A stretch of DNA of 64,000 nucleotides from an uncultured Mediterraneibacter sp. (GTDB lineage Bacteria; Bacillota; Clostridia; Lachnospirales; Lachnospiraceae), in NCBI GenBank assembly GCA_944381495.1, contig CALWLJ010000006.1, positions 1-64,000 of the forward strand. Reading direction: 5' to 3'. Below, in pieces: positions 42,014 through 50,304 of the stretch. Below the pieces are notes generated by a model. It had not been told where the DNA came from, made no database searches, and was given only the letters and a program-made list of their open reading frames with translations. Position numbers and translations under genes: made by a program. Position 1 is the stretch's first letter. Each line of letters begins with the position of its first letter.

Positions 42014-43147
42014 TTATTTTATTGCCTCCGCCGCTATGGAATACACCCCTTCCATCTCATTGATCTTCAACAGCGTCTCCTTATCCGCCATACATCCAAA
42101 TCCATAGACGGTCAGTCCATTCTCTCTGACGTAATCCGCAGCTTCGGAAAGCTTCTCCGGTGCTTCCGCATCCGGCATCATTTTCAGAAACGCTTCCTGT
42201 TCAGCCATATAATCCAGCATTACGGCGAAATGCTCCGCTGCCTTATCCTCGTCTTTGATTTGTTCCGCCCTCTCGTCCCTTCGGCTTCCGCTCTCATCCC
42301 CGGAGGCCCACAGTACCAGATCCGGATACTTTTCCCGATCCCAGTCCACATCGGCGCCGGAACCTGAATCTATATAGAATCCCAGATTGGAAAGTCTCAG
42401 TCTCTCGATATCATCCGTCTCCCTTGTAGCCGGTTCACGCCAGGTAATCGGCGCACACCAGATATCCGACACTGTCAGGTCATCATTATTAATGATCTCA
42501 TCCATGAATGTCATGTATTCTTCATAAGGCATCAGGCGATCTAAAGTTACATATCCATAGTACAGTCCGTTTTCATCCAGACTGTTCAGCGTCTCTGTTG
42601 CCTGTTTCCTGTCTCCCGCCGCGGAAAAGAAATACGCAGAACTGCCATCCCCGGACTCCACCAGTTCCGTCAGTGTCTTTCCATCTTCCGGCTCCATCTG
42701 GAACCAGCCGAATATATTTCCTGTAGGACGTCGTAGCTGATTGACGTCATAAAGCTGCAGATTGTCCCTTTCTATTCTGCCGGCCACATTGGTAAATGTT
42801 CCTGTGAAGCTGACATTCTGATAGATCGTGATATCGTAATCCCCGTATCCCCGGTCATCTACCTGTACATTATACCGATATTCTCCCGGCACCATCAATT
42901 CCGTATAGACCGCCATATCAAGGCTCATCTGATTCGTTGTGCCACCGCCATACTCGTTCTCGCCCACAATCCTTCCCGGATCATAGTAGAACATGGATAC
43001 CGCCTCAGGCAGGACAAACAAGATCAGAAGAACAATGACCAGCGTCACCGCACAGACCGCAGCGCCCATCTTGATAAAAGCCTGGCGAATGGCACGGTTG
43101 ACCCGGCGGGTAAATTCATCCGCCTTCTGATCCGACTTCTGATCCAT
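42014..43147 (-). CDS. Membrane anti-sigma factor (Sigma_reg_N/C type)
   Basis: About 377 residues: a cytoplasmic tail (QKADEFTRRVNRAIRQAF) that should bind the sigma factor, one transmembrane helix at about 28-47, and a large extracellular region resembling the anti-sigma C-terminal domain of B. subtilis-type regulators. I start at 43147, where AAAGG precedes the ATG; an upstream frame to 43237 overlaps the sigma gene. It follows a sigma gene that seems truncated, so the pair may have lost its original output. Confidence 0.8.
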   Translation of the reverse strand: MDQKSDQKADEFTRRVNRAIRQAFIKMGAAVCAVTLVIVLLILFVLPEAVSMFYYDPGRIVGENEYGGGTTNQMSLDMAVYTELMVPGEYRYNVQVDDRGYGDYDITIYQNVSFTGTFTNVAGRIERDNLQLYDVNQLRRPTGNIFGWFQMEPEDGKTLTELVESGDGSSAYFFSAAGDRKQATETLNSLDENGLYYGYVTLDRLMPYEEYMTFMDEIINNDDLTVSDIWCAPITWREPATRETDDIERLRLSNLGFYIDSGSGADVDWDREKYPDLVLWASGDESGSRRDERAEQIKDEDKAAEHFAVMLDYMAEQEAFLKMMPDAEAPEKLSEAADYVRENGLTVYGFGCMADKETLLKINEMEGVYSIAAEAIK

Positions 43148-43184
43148 ATGTTCATCCTTTTCTCCCTGGGCAGACTCCTCTCTG

Positions 43185-43523
43185 TCAAAGCCAAATTTCA
43201 GCGCCTCCTGCTCTTCTCCTGCGTCTGCACATCCCATCCGATTCTTCCCGGCTCTGTGCCATCATGTACGATGTCTCGGACATATTCTCCACCGGCGTCT
43301 CCCGGCGGCGTTTCTTCATCTCATTAAACATCAGGTTCCGCCCCACCAGATACAGCCAGGCGCGGACATTGGTATGTCCGGACGGGAGAGACAGGACAGC
43401 CCGACAGAAAGTCTCCTGCAGGACATCCTCTGCCAGCATCCGATCCCGGCACAGGACAAAGAGATAGCGAAATATCTCCTGCCCGTATCTGTAATAAATC
43501 TCTTCCAGAAGTTTCTTCTCCAA
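43185..43523 (-). CDS. ECF sigma factor lacking region 4 (truncated, possibly a pseudogene)
   Basis: From a TTG at 43523 behind GGAGG, the 112-residue product contains a complete sigma region 2: EEIYYRYGQEIFRYLFVLC, AEDVLQETFCRAVLSLP and the -10 recognition stretch NVRAWLYLVGRNLMFNEMKK. After the linker (RRRETPVENMSETSYMMAQS) the frame ends in RRRRRAGGAEIWL without any region 4 helix-turn-helix, which normally adds about 60 residues and reads the -35. About 180 nt appear to be missing just before the anti-sigma gene. Either it is a decayed gene or a region-2-only regulator. A longer N-terminal frame to 43628 overlaps repeat B flank and has no family support. Confidence 0.7.
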   Translation of the reverse strand: MEKKLLEEIYYRYGQEIFRYLFVLCRDRMLAEDVLQETFCRAVLSLPSGHTNVRAWLYLVGRNLMFNEMKKRRRETPVENMSETSYMMAQSREESDGMCRRRRRAGGAEIWL

Positions 43524-43659
43524 GCTCCCCACCTCCCTTTTCCTATCTCTTTCGGTTTTCTTCACTATTATAACAATCCGGAAACAGGAACTGTTACACT
43601 CTTTAATAGTATTTTGGCTGTTTAGCACTAACTTCGATAATCAAACATCCGAAAACAGA

Positions 43660-43915
43660 GGTGTCCCAAACGTATTCTGCGGGGAGGGCGGATGCGTTCG
43701 GGCTCCCCACAGAAAGGTTTTTGAGATCAGTTCTGTTTTCTGGGCTGTTCAGGTCGGAAGTAAGTGGAGAAACAGACCGGAAACCAGAGGCGCGGCCTGG
43801 GAGTCTTACAAATGGTAAGAACTCCAAGCCGCGCCAGCTTACGTTTTGGTCTGTTTGGGCGATAGCGTTTTCGATTTGGACAGCGCCTTGATAGCGGACC
43901 TTCGAAAAATCTTTC
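43660..43915. repeat. Repeat B, copy 3 (fullest copy)
   Basis: The core hairpin is at 43789-43835 (47 nt, GGCGCGGC/GCCGCGCC outer stem). Left of it, TCTGCGGGGAG...CTCCCCACAGA forms an inverted repeat and AGATCAGTTCTGTTTTCTG matches the flank of copy 1. Right of it, GACAGCGCCTTGATAGCGG resembles the tail of repeat C copy 1. It occupies nearly the whole 395-nt gap between the sigma start and the response-regulator stop; the remaining ~130 nt on the right end would hold the sigma promoter, which I could not fix. Confidence 0.85.
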
Positions 43916-43918
43916 TTC

Positions 43919-44611
43919 TTACATTTTAAATCGATATCCCACGCCCCAGATTGTCTCAATATACTGCGGATGGGACGTGTCATACTCGATCTTCTCACGG
44001 ATCTTCTTGATATGGACCGTTACCGTAGCGATATCGCCCACAGACTCCATATCCCAGATCTCACGGAACAGCTGCTCCTTTGTATAAACATGATTTGGAT
44101 GGCTGGCAAGGAAGGTCAGCAGGTCAAATTCCTTTGTTGTAAATGACTTTTCCTCCCCGTTGACCCACACGCGGCGCGCTGTCTTATCAATCTTAAGTCC
44201 CCGGATCTCTATGATCTCATTTGCCTCAACATTGCTGCCGATCAGGCGCTCATACCGGGCCAGGTGTGCCTTTACTCTGGCTACCAGCTCGCTGGGGCTG
44301 AAAGGCTTGGTCATGTAATCATCTGCTCCCAGGCCAAGTCCCCGGATCTTGTCAATGTCATCCTTCTTTGCAGAAACCATAATGATCGGCGTGTTCTTCT
44401 GACCGCGGATCTGCCGGCAGATCTCGAAGCCGTCCACACCAGGGAGCATCAGGTCCAGAATGATCAGATCAAAGTCTTCATTCAGACCTTTATTCAATCC
44501 GGTCTGACCGTCATTGGCCACTTCAACCTCAAAATCACTCAGCTCCAGATAATCCTTCTCAAGATCCGCAATACTTTCTTCATCTTCCACGATCAAAATC
44601 CGCTTACTCAT
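43919..44611 (-). CDS. Response regulator, OmpR family
   Basis: A 230-residue regulator: receiver domain with VEDEESIADLEKDYLE and phospho-acceptor Asp in LIILDLMLPGVDG, conserved Lys in DDYMTKPFSPSELVAR, and a winged-helix DNA-binding domain (FTTKEFDLLTFLASHPNHVY, TVTVHIKKIREKIE). The ATG at 44611 has AGGAGG 9 nt upstream and overlaps the kinase gene's last codons by 8 nt. Kinase-before-regulator order is less common. Targets are unknown; the downstream neighbour is the repeat, so no regulon clue is adjacent. Confidence 0.94.
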   Translation of the reverse strand: MSKRILIVEDEESIADLEKDYLELSDFEVEVANDGQTGLNKGLNEDFDLIILDLMLPGVDGFEICRQIRGQKNTPIIMVSAKKDDIDKIRGLGLGADDYMTKPFSPSELVARVKAHLARYERLIGSNVEANEIIEIRGLKIDKTARRVWVNGEEKSFTTKEFDLLTFLASHPNHVYTKEQLFREIWDMESVGDIATVTVHIKKIREKIEYDTSHPQYIETIWGVGYRFKM

Positions 44612-45659
44612 CAATCGGTACCTCCTGATATTTTCTAATAACGAAATACATCGTTGTACCAGCGCCCTCTTCACTGGTTGCCCAGATATTGCCTCCGTGC
44701 TCCTCCACGATCTTCTTTACGATCGAAAGCCCGATGCCGCTTCCGCCCTTGGAGGAATTCCTGGAAGCATCTGTCCGGTAGAATCGGTCAAATATATATG
44801 GCAGATCCTTGGAGGCGATGCCCTTTCCATTGTCTCCCAGCTCTATCTGAACGAAATCCCCCACATCCTTCAGATCCATCGTGATCTTCCCCTGCGGTTT
44901 GTCCATGTATTTCAGAGAATTGGACACGATGTTATTGATAACTCTCCTGAGCTGCTCCGGATCCACGATGACCTTGCAGTCGTCATCCATCAGGTTCCGG
45001 TAGGTAAACTCCACTCCCTTTGCCTCCAGCTCCATATAGAGATCATCTGCGCAGTCCTGGAAATATTCCTTTGCAGATATGGTGGCAAAATTGTACGGGA
45101 TCCTGTTGGTATCTATCTTCGAATACAGCGTCAGCTCATTGATCAGGAGATCCATCTCATTAGCTTTATTATAAATGGTCTTGATATATCTGTCCATCTT
45201 TTCCGGCGTATCAGCGACCCCGTCCATGATTCCCTCCACGTATCCTTTGATCGTAGTGATCGGGGTCTTCAGATCATGAGAAATATTGCTGATCAGTTCC
45301 TTATTCTCCCGGTCAAAGGCAACCTTTTCCTCCGCATTGGCCTTCAGGCGGATCCTCATGGCTTCAAAATCCTGGCAGAGCTGACCGATCTCGTCCTCCC
45401 CGTCAATGTTGATCTCAAAGTCCAGATTTCCCTCCTTGATATTCCTGGCAGCTTTCTGAAGCTTCGCCAGCGGCACTGAGATCGTCCTGTAGATCCAGTA
45501 GATCAGAAGCCCCGTCGTGACAAAGACAACCACCAGATAAAGCTGCTGGAATTCCGTAGCCTTCTGCGGTCCGAAGGTGTGTACCGCGATGGTCGTGGAA
45601 ATCGTCGTCAGGATCATGATCGTGATATATACAATGACCAGTTTCGTTCTTAACTTCAT
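44604..45659 (-). CDS. Sensor histidine kinase (HAMP, HisKA, HATPase)
   Basis: A 351-residue kinase. Two transmembrane helices (about 7-28 and 38-60) leave almost no external loop, so it likely senses within the membrane. HAMP (ISVPLAKLQKAARNIKEGNL) is followed by the phospho-acceptor block ISNISHDLKTPITTIKGY, N box RVINNIVSNSLKYM, and DNGKGI and GGSGIGLSIV. It heads the two-gene operon with the OmpR-type regulator. Confidence 0.94.
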   Translation of the reverse strand: MKLRTKLVIVYITIMILTTISTTIAVHTFGPQKATEFQQLYLVVVFVTTGLLIYWIYRTISVPLAKLQKAARNIKEGNLDFEINIDGEDEIGQLCQDFEAMRIRLKANAEEKVAFDRENKELISNISHDLKTPITTIKGYVEGIMDGVADTPEKMDRYIKTIYNKANEMDLLINELTLYSKIDTNRIPYNFATISAKEYFQDCADDLYMELEAKGVEFTYRNLMDDDCKVIVDPEQLRRVINNIVSNSLKYMDKPQGKITMDLKDVGDFVQIELGDNGKGIASKDLPYIFDRFYRTDASRNSSKGGSGIGLSIVKKIVEEHGGNIWATSEEGAGTTMYFVIRKYQEVPIDE

Positions 45660-45744
45660 ATCCTACCCTCTTTCGCCGGAATTATCAGAATGTCCAAAAA
45701 AGCTCCCAAAATATCCGTCACTTTTCCGCCATTTTCGGAATTCT

Positions 45745-46932
45745 TTACAGATATTTCTTCAAATCATCAACTTTGTCCAGTTTTTCCCAGGGCAGATTCA
45801 GGTCGTTGCGTCCGAAATGTCCGTATGCCGCAGTCTGTTTGTAGATCGGTCTGCGCAGATCAAGCATGCGGATAATTCCTGCCGGGCGGAGATCAAAGTT
45901 CTCGCGGATGATCTCTACCAGTTTTGTATCAGATACTTTTCCTGTTCCGAATGTATTTACGGAAATGGAGGTAGGATGTGCCACGCCGATGGCGTAGGAA
46001 AGCTGGATCTCGCATTTCTTTGCCAGCCCTGCTGCCACAATGTTCTTCGCTGCGTAACGTGCCGCATATGCTGCGGAACGGTCTACCTTTGTGCAGTCTT
46101 TTCCGGAAAATGCTCCGCCGCCGTGGCGTGCCATTCCGCCGTAGGTGTCAACGATGATCTTACGTCCGGTAAGACCGCTGTCTCCGTGAGGTCCGCCGAT
46201 GACGAAACGTCCCGTAGGATTGATGAAGAACTTGGTATCATCATCTACCATATCGGCCGGAAGGATCTCATCGAATACATATTTCTTAATGTCCTCATGA
46301 ATCTGCTCCTGTGACACATCCGGGTCATGCTGTGTGGAAAGTACCACAGTCTCAAGACGCTTCGGTGTTCCGTCTTCATTGTATTCTACCGTTACCTGAG
46401 TCTTTCCGTCCGGACGGAGGTACGGAAGCGTTCCGTCTTTTCTTACCTTTGTCAGCTGGCGCGCCAGCTTATGCGCCATGGCGATGGGGTATGGCATATA
46501 TTCTTCCGTCTCGTCGGACGCATATCCGAACATCATTCCCTGGTCTCCGGCGCCGATAGCCTCGATATCATCCTCTGACATGGTATGCTCCTTTGCCTCC
46601 AGAGCCTTGTCAACACCAAGAGCGATATCGGCAGACTGTTCGTCGATGGTTGTGATCACGCCGCATGTGTCCGCGTCAAATCCGTATTTTCCTCTGGTAT
46701 ATCCGATCTCGCGGACTGTATCTCTGACGATCTTCGGGATATCTACATATGCCTTCGTTGTGATCTCGCCCATGACCATTACCATACCTGTAGTACAGCA
46801 TGTCTCGCATGCCACACGGCTCATGGGATCCTGCTCCATCAGCGCGTCAAGGATGGCGTCTGAGATGGCATCGCACATTTTATCCGGATGGCCCTCTGTA
46901 ACAGACTCAGATGTAAATAAAATTTTCTCCAT
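45745..46932 (-). CDS. metK: S-adenosylmethionine synthetase
   Basis: MetK makes S-adenosylmethionine from methionine and ATP. The 395 residues show [20 protein letters not shown] (first ATP/metal block), [12 protein letters not shown] and [19 protein letters not shown] (second P-loop). It starts behind AAGGAG and is preceded by an S-box riboswitch with its own terminator, so it is shut off when S-adenosylmethionine is plentiful. Confidence 0.97.
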   Translation of the reverse strand: MEKILFTSESVTEGHPDKMCDAISDAILDALMEQDPMSRVACETCCTTGMVMVMGEITTKAYVDIPKIVRDTVREIGYTRGKYGFDADTCGVITTIDEQSADIALGVDKALEAKEHTMSEDDIEAIGAGDQGMMFGYASDETEEYMPYPIAMAHKLARQLTKVRKDGTLPYLRPDGKTQVTVEYNEDGTPKRLETVVLSTQHDPDVSQEQIHEDIKKYVFDEILPADMVDDDTKFFINPTGRFVIGGPHGDSGLTGRKIIVDTYGGMARHGGGAFSGKDCTKVDRSAAYAARYAAKNIVAAGLAKKCEIQLSYAIGVAHPTSISVNTFGTGKVSDTKLVEIIRENFDLRPAGIIRMLDLRRPIYKQTAAYGHFGRNDLNLPWEKLDKVDDLKKYL

Positions 46933-46997
46933 AAAATAATTCTCCTTTCTTCACTTTCTCTCCTGCGGATCATCTCTTCCATCCCAGATCAGCGGGA

Positions 46998-47029
46998 ATA
47001 AAAAAGACAGCCCGCAACATTGGACTGTC
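46998..47029 (-). terminator. Riboswitch expression platform (terminator) of metK
   Basis: On the minus strand GACAGTCC and GGGCTGTC form a stem with an 8-nt loop followed by TTTTTTATT. It lies about 20 nt after the aptamer's closing stem; the sequence between can form the competing antiterminator. Confidence 0.85.
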
Positions 47030-47046
47030 AGTCTATCTTAACAATC

Positions 47047-47145
47047 CTCTTATTGTTCGATTTACTCGCTCAGGCTGGCACCTTCCGTATAAGGGGTTGC
47101 CGCAGCTTCACAGATCCTTTGTATCTCCACTGCTCTGAATAAGAG
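47047..47145 (-). ncRNA. SAM-I (S-box) riboswitch
   Basis: A 99-nt aptamer in the metK leader. The closing stem P1 is CTCTTATT at the 5' end and AATAAGAG at the 3' end. Conserved S-box segments are AGAGCAGUGGAG, UGUGAAGCUGCGGCAACC and GGAAGGUGCCAGCCUG. S-adenosylmethionine binding should stabilise P1, release the antiterminator strand, and let the terminator at 46998-47029 form. Confidence 0.92.
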
Positions 47146-47249
47146 AAAGTATGAAATATTTAATTTTTATAAGTGACCAATAGGTACTGTACAATGGATG
47201 GAGAGAAATGTCAAGAGATTTTCCTGATTTGTTATATCAGAAGACTTAT

Positions 47250-48566
47250 TCAGCGGCTTACCGGAAACAGTATCTGTATCTCATACCACTCTTCATCTTC
47301 GATAACTTCGCATCTGCCCTTCATTTTTCCCATCATGCTTATTATGTTCTGTACCCCGATCTGGCTGCTGTCTTCTTTTTTCTCGAGCTTTCTCTTTCGG
47401 TTACGGAACAGAAATCCAACCTCTGTATCATCAATGACTGTACTGATTTCTACAGGTACGGCAGGATCTGCATATTTCACAATATTGGATGTAATATTAT
47501 CGCAGATACGCATCACATAATCTGGATTGACTGATGTCCTGTCTTCCCCCTCTGTAAAGGTTGTATTCACCTGGAATCCATGCTGTTCCAGACAGCCGCA
47601 CATTTCTGAAAACAGATCATAGAAGATATCCCGGAAATATGCCGGCGGCTCCAGTTCGGTCTCAGAGTCTTCCGAAAGGAGGGAATACTCGAAGAGATGA
47701 TCCGTCAGATGTTTAAGTTTCCTTGTCTTCTCCGCAATTTTCTCCACACATTCCCAGAACTGAGGCTCATCTTTATACTTTCTGTTTCCGAGGATCTCTG
47801 CATAAATGAGCAGCGACGTCATAGGTGTCCGCAGATCATGGGACAGCGCAGTAACCATCTTCTTATGGCTGCTTACAAGCCGGGCCTCTTTTTCCACCTG
47901 GGAACGGAAGGATATCCTCATATCGTTGAGTCCCTGTGCCAGAACAGAAAGTTCATCATTACCTTCTACTGTAATGGGATAGTCCAGATTCCCGCCTTCC
48001 AGAATCTCGATTTCTTCGCTGAGAGTACGGATATAACGCATCGTGCTGCGTATTCCCAACATAACCACCAACACAAAGACAAGGAATGAAAGGACAATCT
48101 CTCCGATCAGAAATGCATTGTACAGCTGATAGATGTGAAATCCGTGTATGGCTGCAACGCCTTCCCCGTCCGCGAACTGAATGACATAATAGGTGGCCCA
48201 GTCATAATAATCCGCATGGATGTTTTCTTCGCTCAGCCTGTCATAAAACGGGTATGCTGAATCATATACGAGAATGTCATCTTTGTATATCTGCAGCGAG
48301 ACCGGTTTGTGTTGTTTTACCCAGGCTGTCAGTTTTTCTGTATCTGTAGATGTGATTTTTCCTTCTGATACATACTGGCGCAGATTTTCAATATATCTTT
48401 CATTTGCCTTCTGCGAATACGCGCCTCCCTGGCTGCAGAAGAGGATCACTGCCCTGCCTGCATGCCAGAACAGGAAAAAACTTACCGCAGCGGCAGCGGC
48501 TGCCAGCGCCAGCAGTTTCAAAAGTCGGAAATATATGGAATTTCTTTTATTTATTTCCCGCTTCAA
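47250..48566 (-). CDS. Sensor histidine kinase of the dlt-like locus
   Basis: A 438-residue kinase: helices at about 15-45 and 150-175 with a ~110-residue external sensor, HAMP (EEIEILEGGNLDYPITVEG), phospho-acceptor block VTALSHDLRTPMTSLL and N box RICDNITSNIVKYA. The usual DxGxG nucleotide box is not recognisable: the corresponding part reads GFLFRNRKRKLEKKEDSSQI, then IGVQNIISMM as a relaxed G box. Start is a TTG behind AAGGGG, overlapping the regulator by 20 nt. It is the last gene of the unit with the dlt-like genes and probably senses envelope stress. Confidence 0.9.
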   Translation of the reverse strand: MKREINKRNSIYFRLLKLLALAAAAAAVSFFLFWHAGRAVILFCSQGGAYSQKANERYIENLRQYVSEGKITSTDTEKLTAWVKQHKPVSLQIYKDDILVYDSAYPFYDRLSEENIHADYYDWATYYVIQFADGEGVAAIHGFHIYQLYNAFLIGEIVLSFLVFVLVVMLGIRSTMRYIRTLSEEIEILEGGNLDYPITVEGNDELSVLAQGLNDMRISFRSQVEKEARLVSSHKKMVTALSHDLRTPMTSLLIYAEILGNRKYKDEPQFWECVEKIAEKTRKLKHLTDHLFEYSLLSEDSETELEPPAYFRDIFYDLFSEMCGCLEQHGFQVNTTFTEGEDRTSVNPDYVMRICDNITSNIVKYADPAVPVEISTVIDDTEVGFLFRNRKRKLEKKEDSSQIGVQNIISMMGKMKGRCEVIEDEEWYEIQILFPVSR

Positions 48567-49254
48567 ATTTGTATCCCTTTCCCCATACGGTCTGAATATG
48601 TACCGGATTCTGCGGGTCTTCCTCGATCTTCGCCCGCAGTTTCCTGATATGTACCATCACCGTGTTGCTGCATGTATAATAATAGGGTTCGTTCCAGACG
48701 CTTTCGTAAATATTGGCGGCGGAAAATATTTTCCCCGGATGCCGCATCATCAGAAGCAGGATACTGTATTCAATGTTGGACAACTCCTTTGGCTCGCCTC
48801 TGACGTTCACTTCATTGAACTCCTCATTTACCCGGATGCCGGCCCGCTCGATCCATTTTTCCTTTTCCCGTCCGCCTTCCTGTGAATAGACGCGGTATCT
48901 GCGCAGAAGTGCTTTCACCCGTCCCAGCAGCTCTACATAGGAGAATGGTTTCGACACATAATCATCACCGCCCATCATCAGACCAGCCAGCTTATCTGTC
49001 TCATCTGTCTTGGCCGTCAGAAAGATGACCGGGACAAAAGATTGCTTCCGGATCTCCTGACATGTCCGGAACCCGGAAATCCCCGGCATCATCACATCCA
49101 GGATAACCAGATCCGTATCATCTGAAAGGAGCTCCAGCCCCTTTTCACCGCTTTCAGCCTCGGTCACTATATAGCCCTCGCTTTCCAGAAGGATCCGCAC
49201 TCCCTCCCGGATATCTCTGTCGTCCTCAATTATCAGAACATTTCCTTTTCCCAT
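48547..49254 (-). CDS. Response regulator of the dlt-like locus (OmpR family)
   Basis: A 235-residue regulator: receiver with IIEDDRDIREGVRILL and phospho-acceptor Asp in LVILDVMMPGISG, Lys in DDYVSKPFSYVELLGR, and winged helix (LSNIEYSILLLMMRHPGKIF, SNTVMVHIRKLRAKIE). It starts 33 nt past the SGNH gene, so it is probably cotranscribed with the adenylation, decarboxylase, carrier and acyltransferase genes and likely controls them. Confidence 0.94.
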   Translation of the reverse strand: MGKGNVLIIEDDRDIREGVRILLESEGYIVTEAESGEKGLELLSDDTDLVILDVMMPGISGFRTCQEIRKQSFVPVIFLTAKTDETDKLAGLMMGGDDYVSKPFSYVELLGRVKALLRRYRVYSQEGGREKEKWIERAGIRVNEEFNEVNVRGEPKELSNIEYSILLLMMRHPGKIFSAANIYESVWNEPYYYTCSNTVMVHIRKLRAKIEEDPQNPVHIQTVWGKGYKFEAGNK

Positions 49255-49287
49255 AACATATCCTTTCTGAACCGCTTTCCTGCAGGC

Positions 49288-50247
49288 TTACTTTCCTTTC
49301 ACCGCCAGGAACTCCTGCCGGTACATCTCCGCCAGACGGTCCCACTCCTTATATGCTTCTTCTCCGCGGTGATCAGGCAAATCGTAATTTTCTGAAAGAT
49401 ATTTACTCATATAGGCTGTCACCTTCTCTGCCCCGAATACATTCAAATGGTCCCCTCTGTCATAACTGTCTTCTTTCCAGTTAATTCCCAGTTCTTTCGT
49501 TTTGTAGTTCAGATCCAGATAAGGCAGCCCGTGTTTATCTGCGTAATTCTGCACTGCATTGTGTTTTGCCGTATTATAGTTGACCGGAGACGGGGCGCTG
49601 TAGAGCATCAGGGGAATATTCCGATCCCGGCATATGTCGATAATCTGTTTCATATAGCCGTCTACAAATGTCGAAATCTTCCGGACATCTTTTGTCTCTT
49701 TCATATAATTTTCGTCACCATTATAAGACTTTATATCATTTCTTATCCGGAATCCCTTATACTCATCTTGATCCGGAGAGTATCCATCCAGAAGGGTCTT
49801 CCAGATATTATGATACCTCAACACCGGAAAATGATAAAGCATTGCTTCTGATATAGCAGTCTGCAGATTTTCGATGCGCCCCGGATTCCGGAACATCAGA
49901 TTGGCTTCCAGCAGCACAAGTTTCGGTGTCTGTGTTTTCAGCGCAGTCTTCAGCATGTAATATGTCTCCTGTATCTTCTGTCCGCTCTGTCCGCAGTCAT
50001 ACGCTGCAATTCCTTTCTGTTTCCACAGTTCCATGGGCGAGATAGAAGTAAAACTTTCACTGTCTCCCATGACAAGTACATCCAGTGTATTCTCCTTTTC
50101 AGCCGAAATTTCTGCAAAAGCACGGCTGCGCCCATTGACGATTCCTCGTTTGCTGTTTACCGTTTTCTCCGCCCACACGGAACATCCGGCAAGGAGCAGG
50201 ATCAGAATCAGCAGAAACAGGATTCCCCTTTTCACTATTTTTTTCAA
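49288..50247 (-). CDS. SGNH-hydrolase-like envelope protein (DltD/AlgX-like role)
   Basis: A 319-residue exported protein: KKIVKRGILFLLILILLLAG then Cys22, which could be a lipobox, or the segment may stay as an anchor. The SGNH pattern is VLVMGDSESFTSISPMELW (candidate Ser63), an Asn/Gly middle block, and SYDRGDHLNVFG with Asp and His of the triad. In dlt and alginate systems such proteins complete acyl transfer outside the membrane with an MBOAT partner. Start is a TTG with GAGGAGG 9 nt upstream. It directly follows the MBOAT gene. Confidence 0.82.
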   Translation of the reverse strand: MKKIVKRGILFLLILILLLAGCSVWAEKTVNSKRGIVNGRSRAFAEISAEKENTLDVLVMGDSESFTSISPMELWKQKGIAAYDCGQSGQKIQETYYMLKTALKTQTPKLVLLEANLMFRNPGRIENLQTAISEAMLYHFPVLRYHNIWKTLLDGYSPDQDEYKGFRIRNDIKSYNGDENYMKETKDVRKISTFVDGYMKQIIDICRDRNIPLMLYSAPSPVNYNTAKHNAVQNYADKHGLPYLDLNYKTKELGINWKEDSYDRGDHLNVFGAEKVTAYMSKYLSENYDLPDHRGEEAYKEWDRLAEMYRQEFLAVKGK

Positions 50248-50304
50248 ATTTTATTTCCTCCTCTTCTGTGTCGAATGTATCTCCAGTCTTCTGATATTTC
50301 TGCA

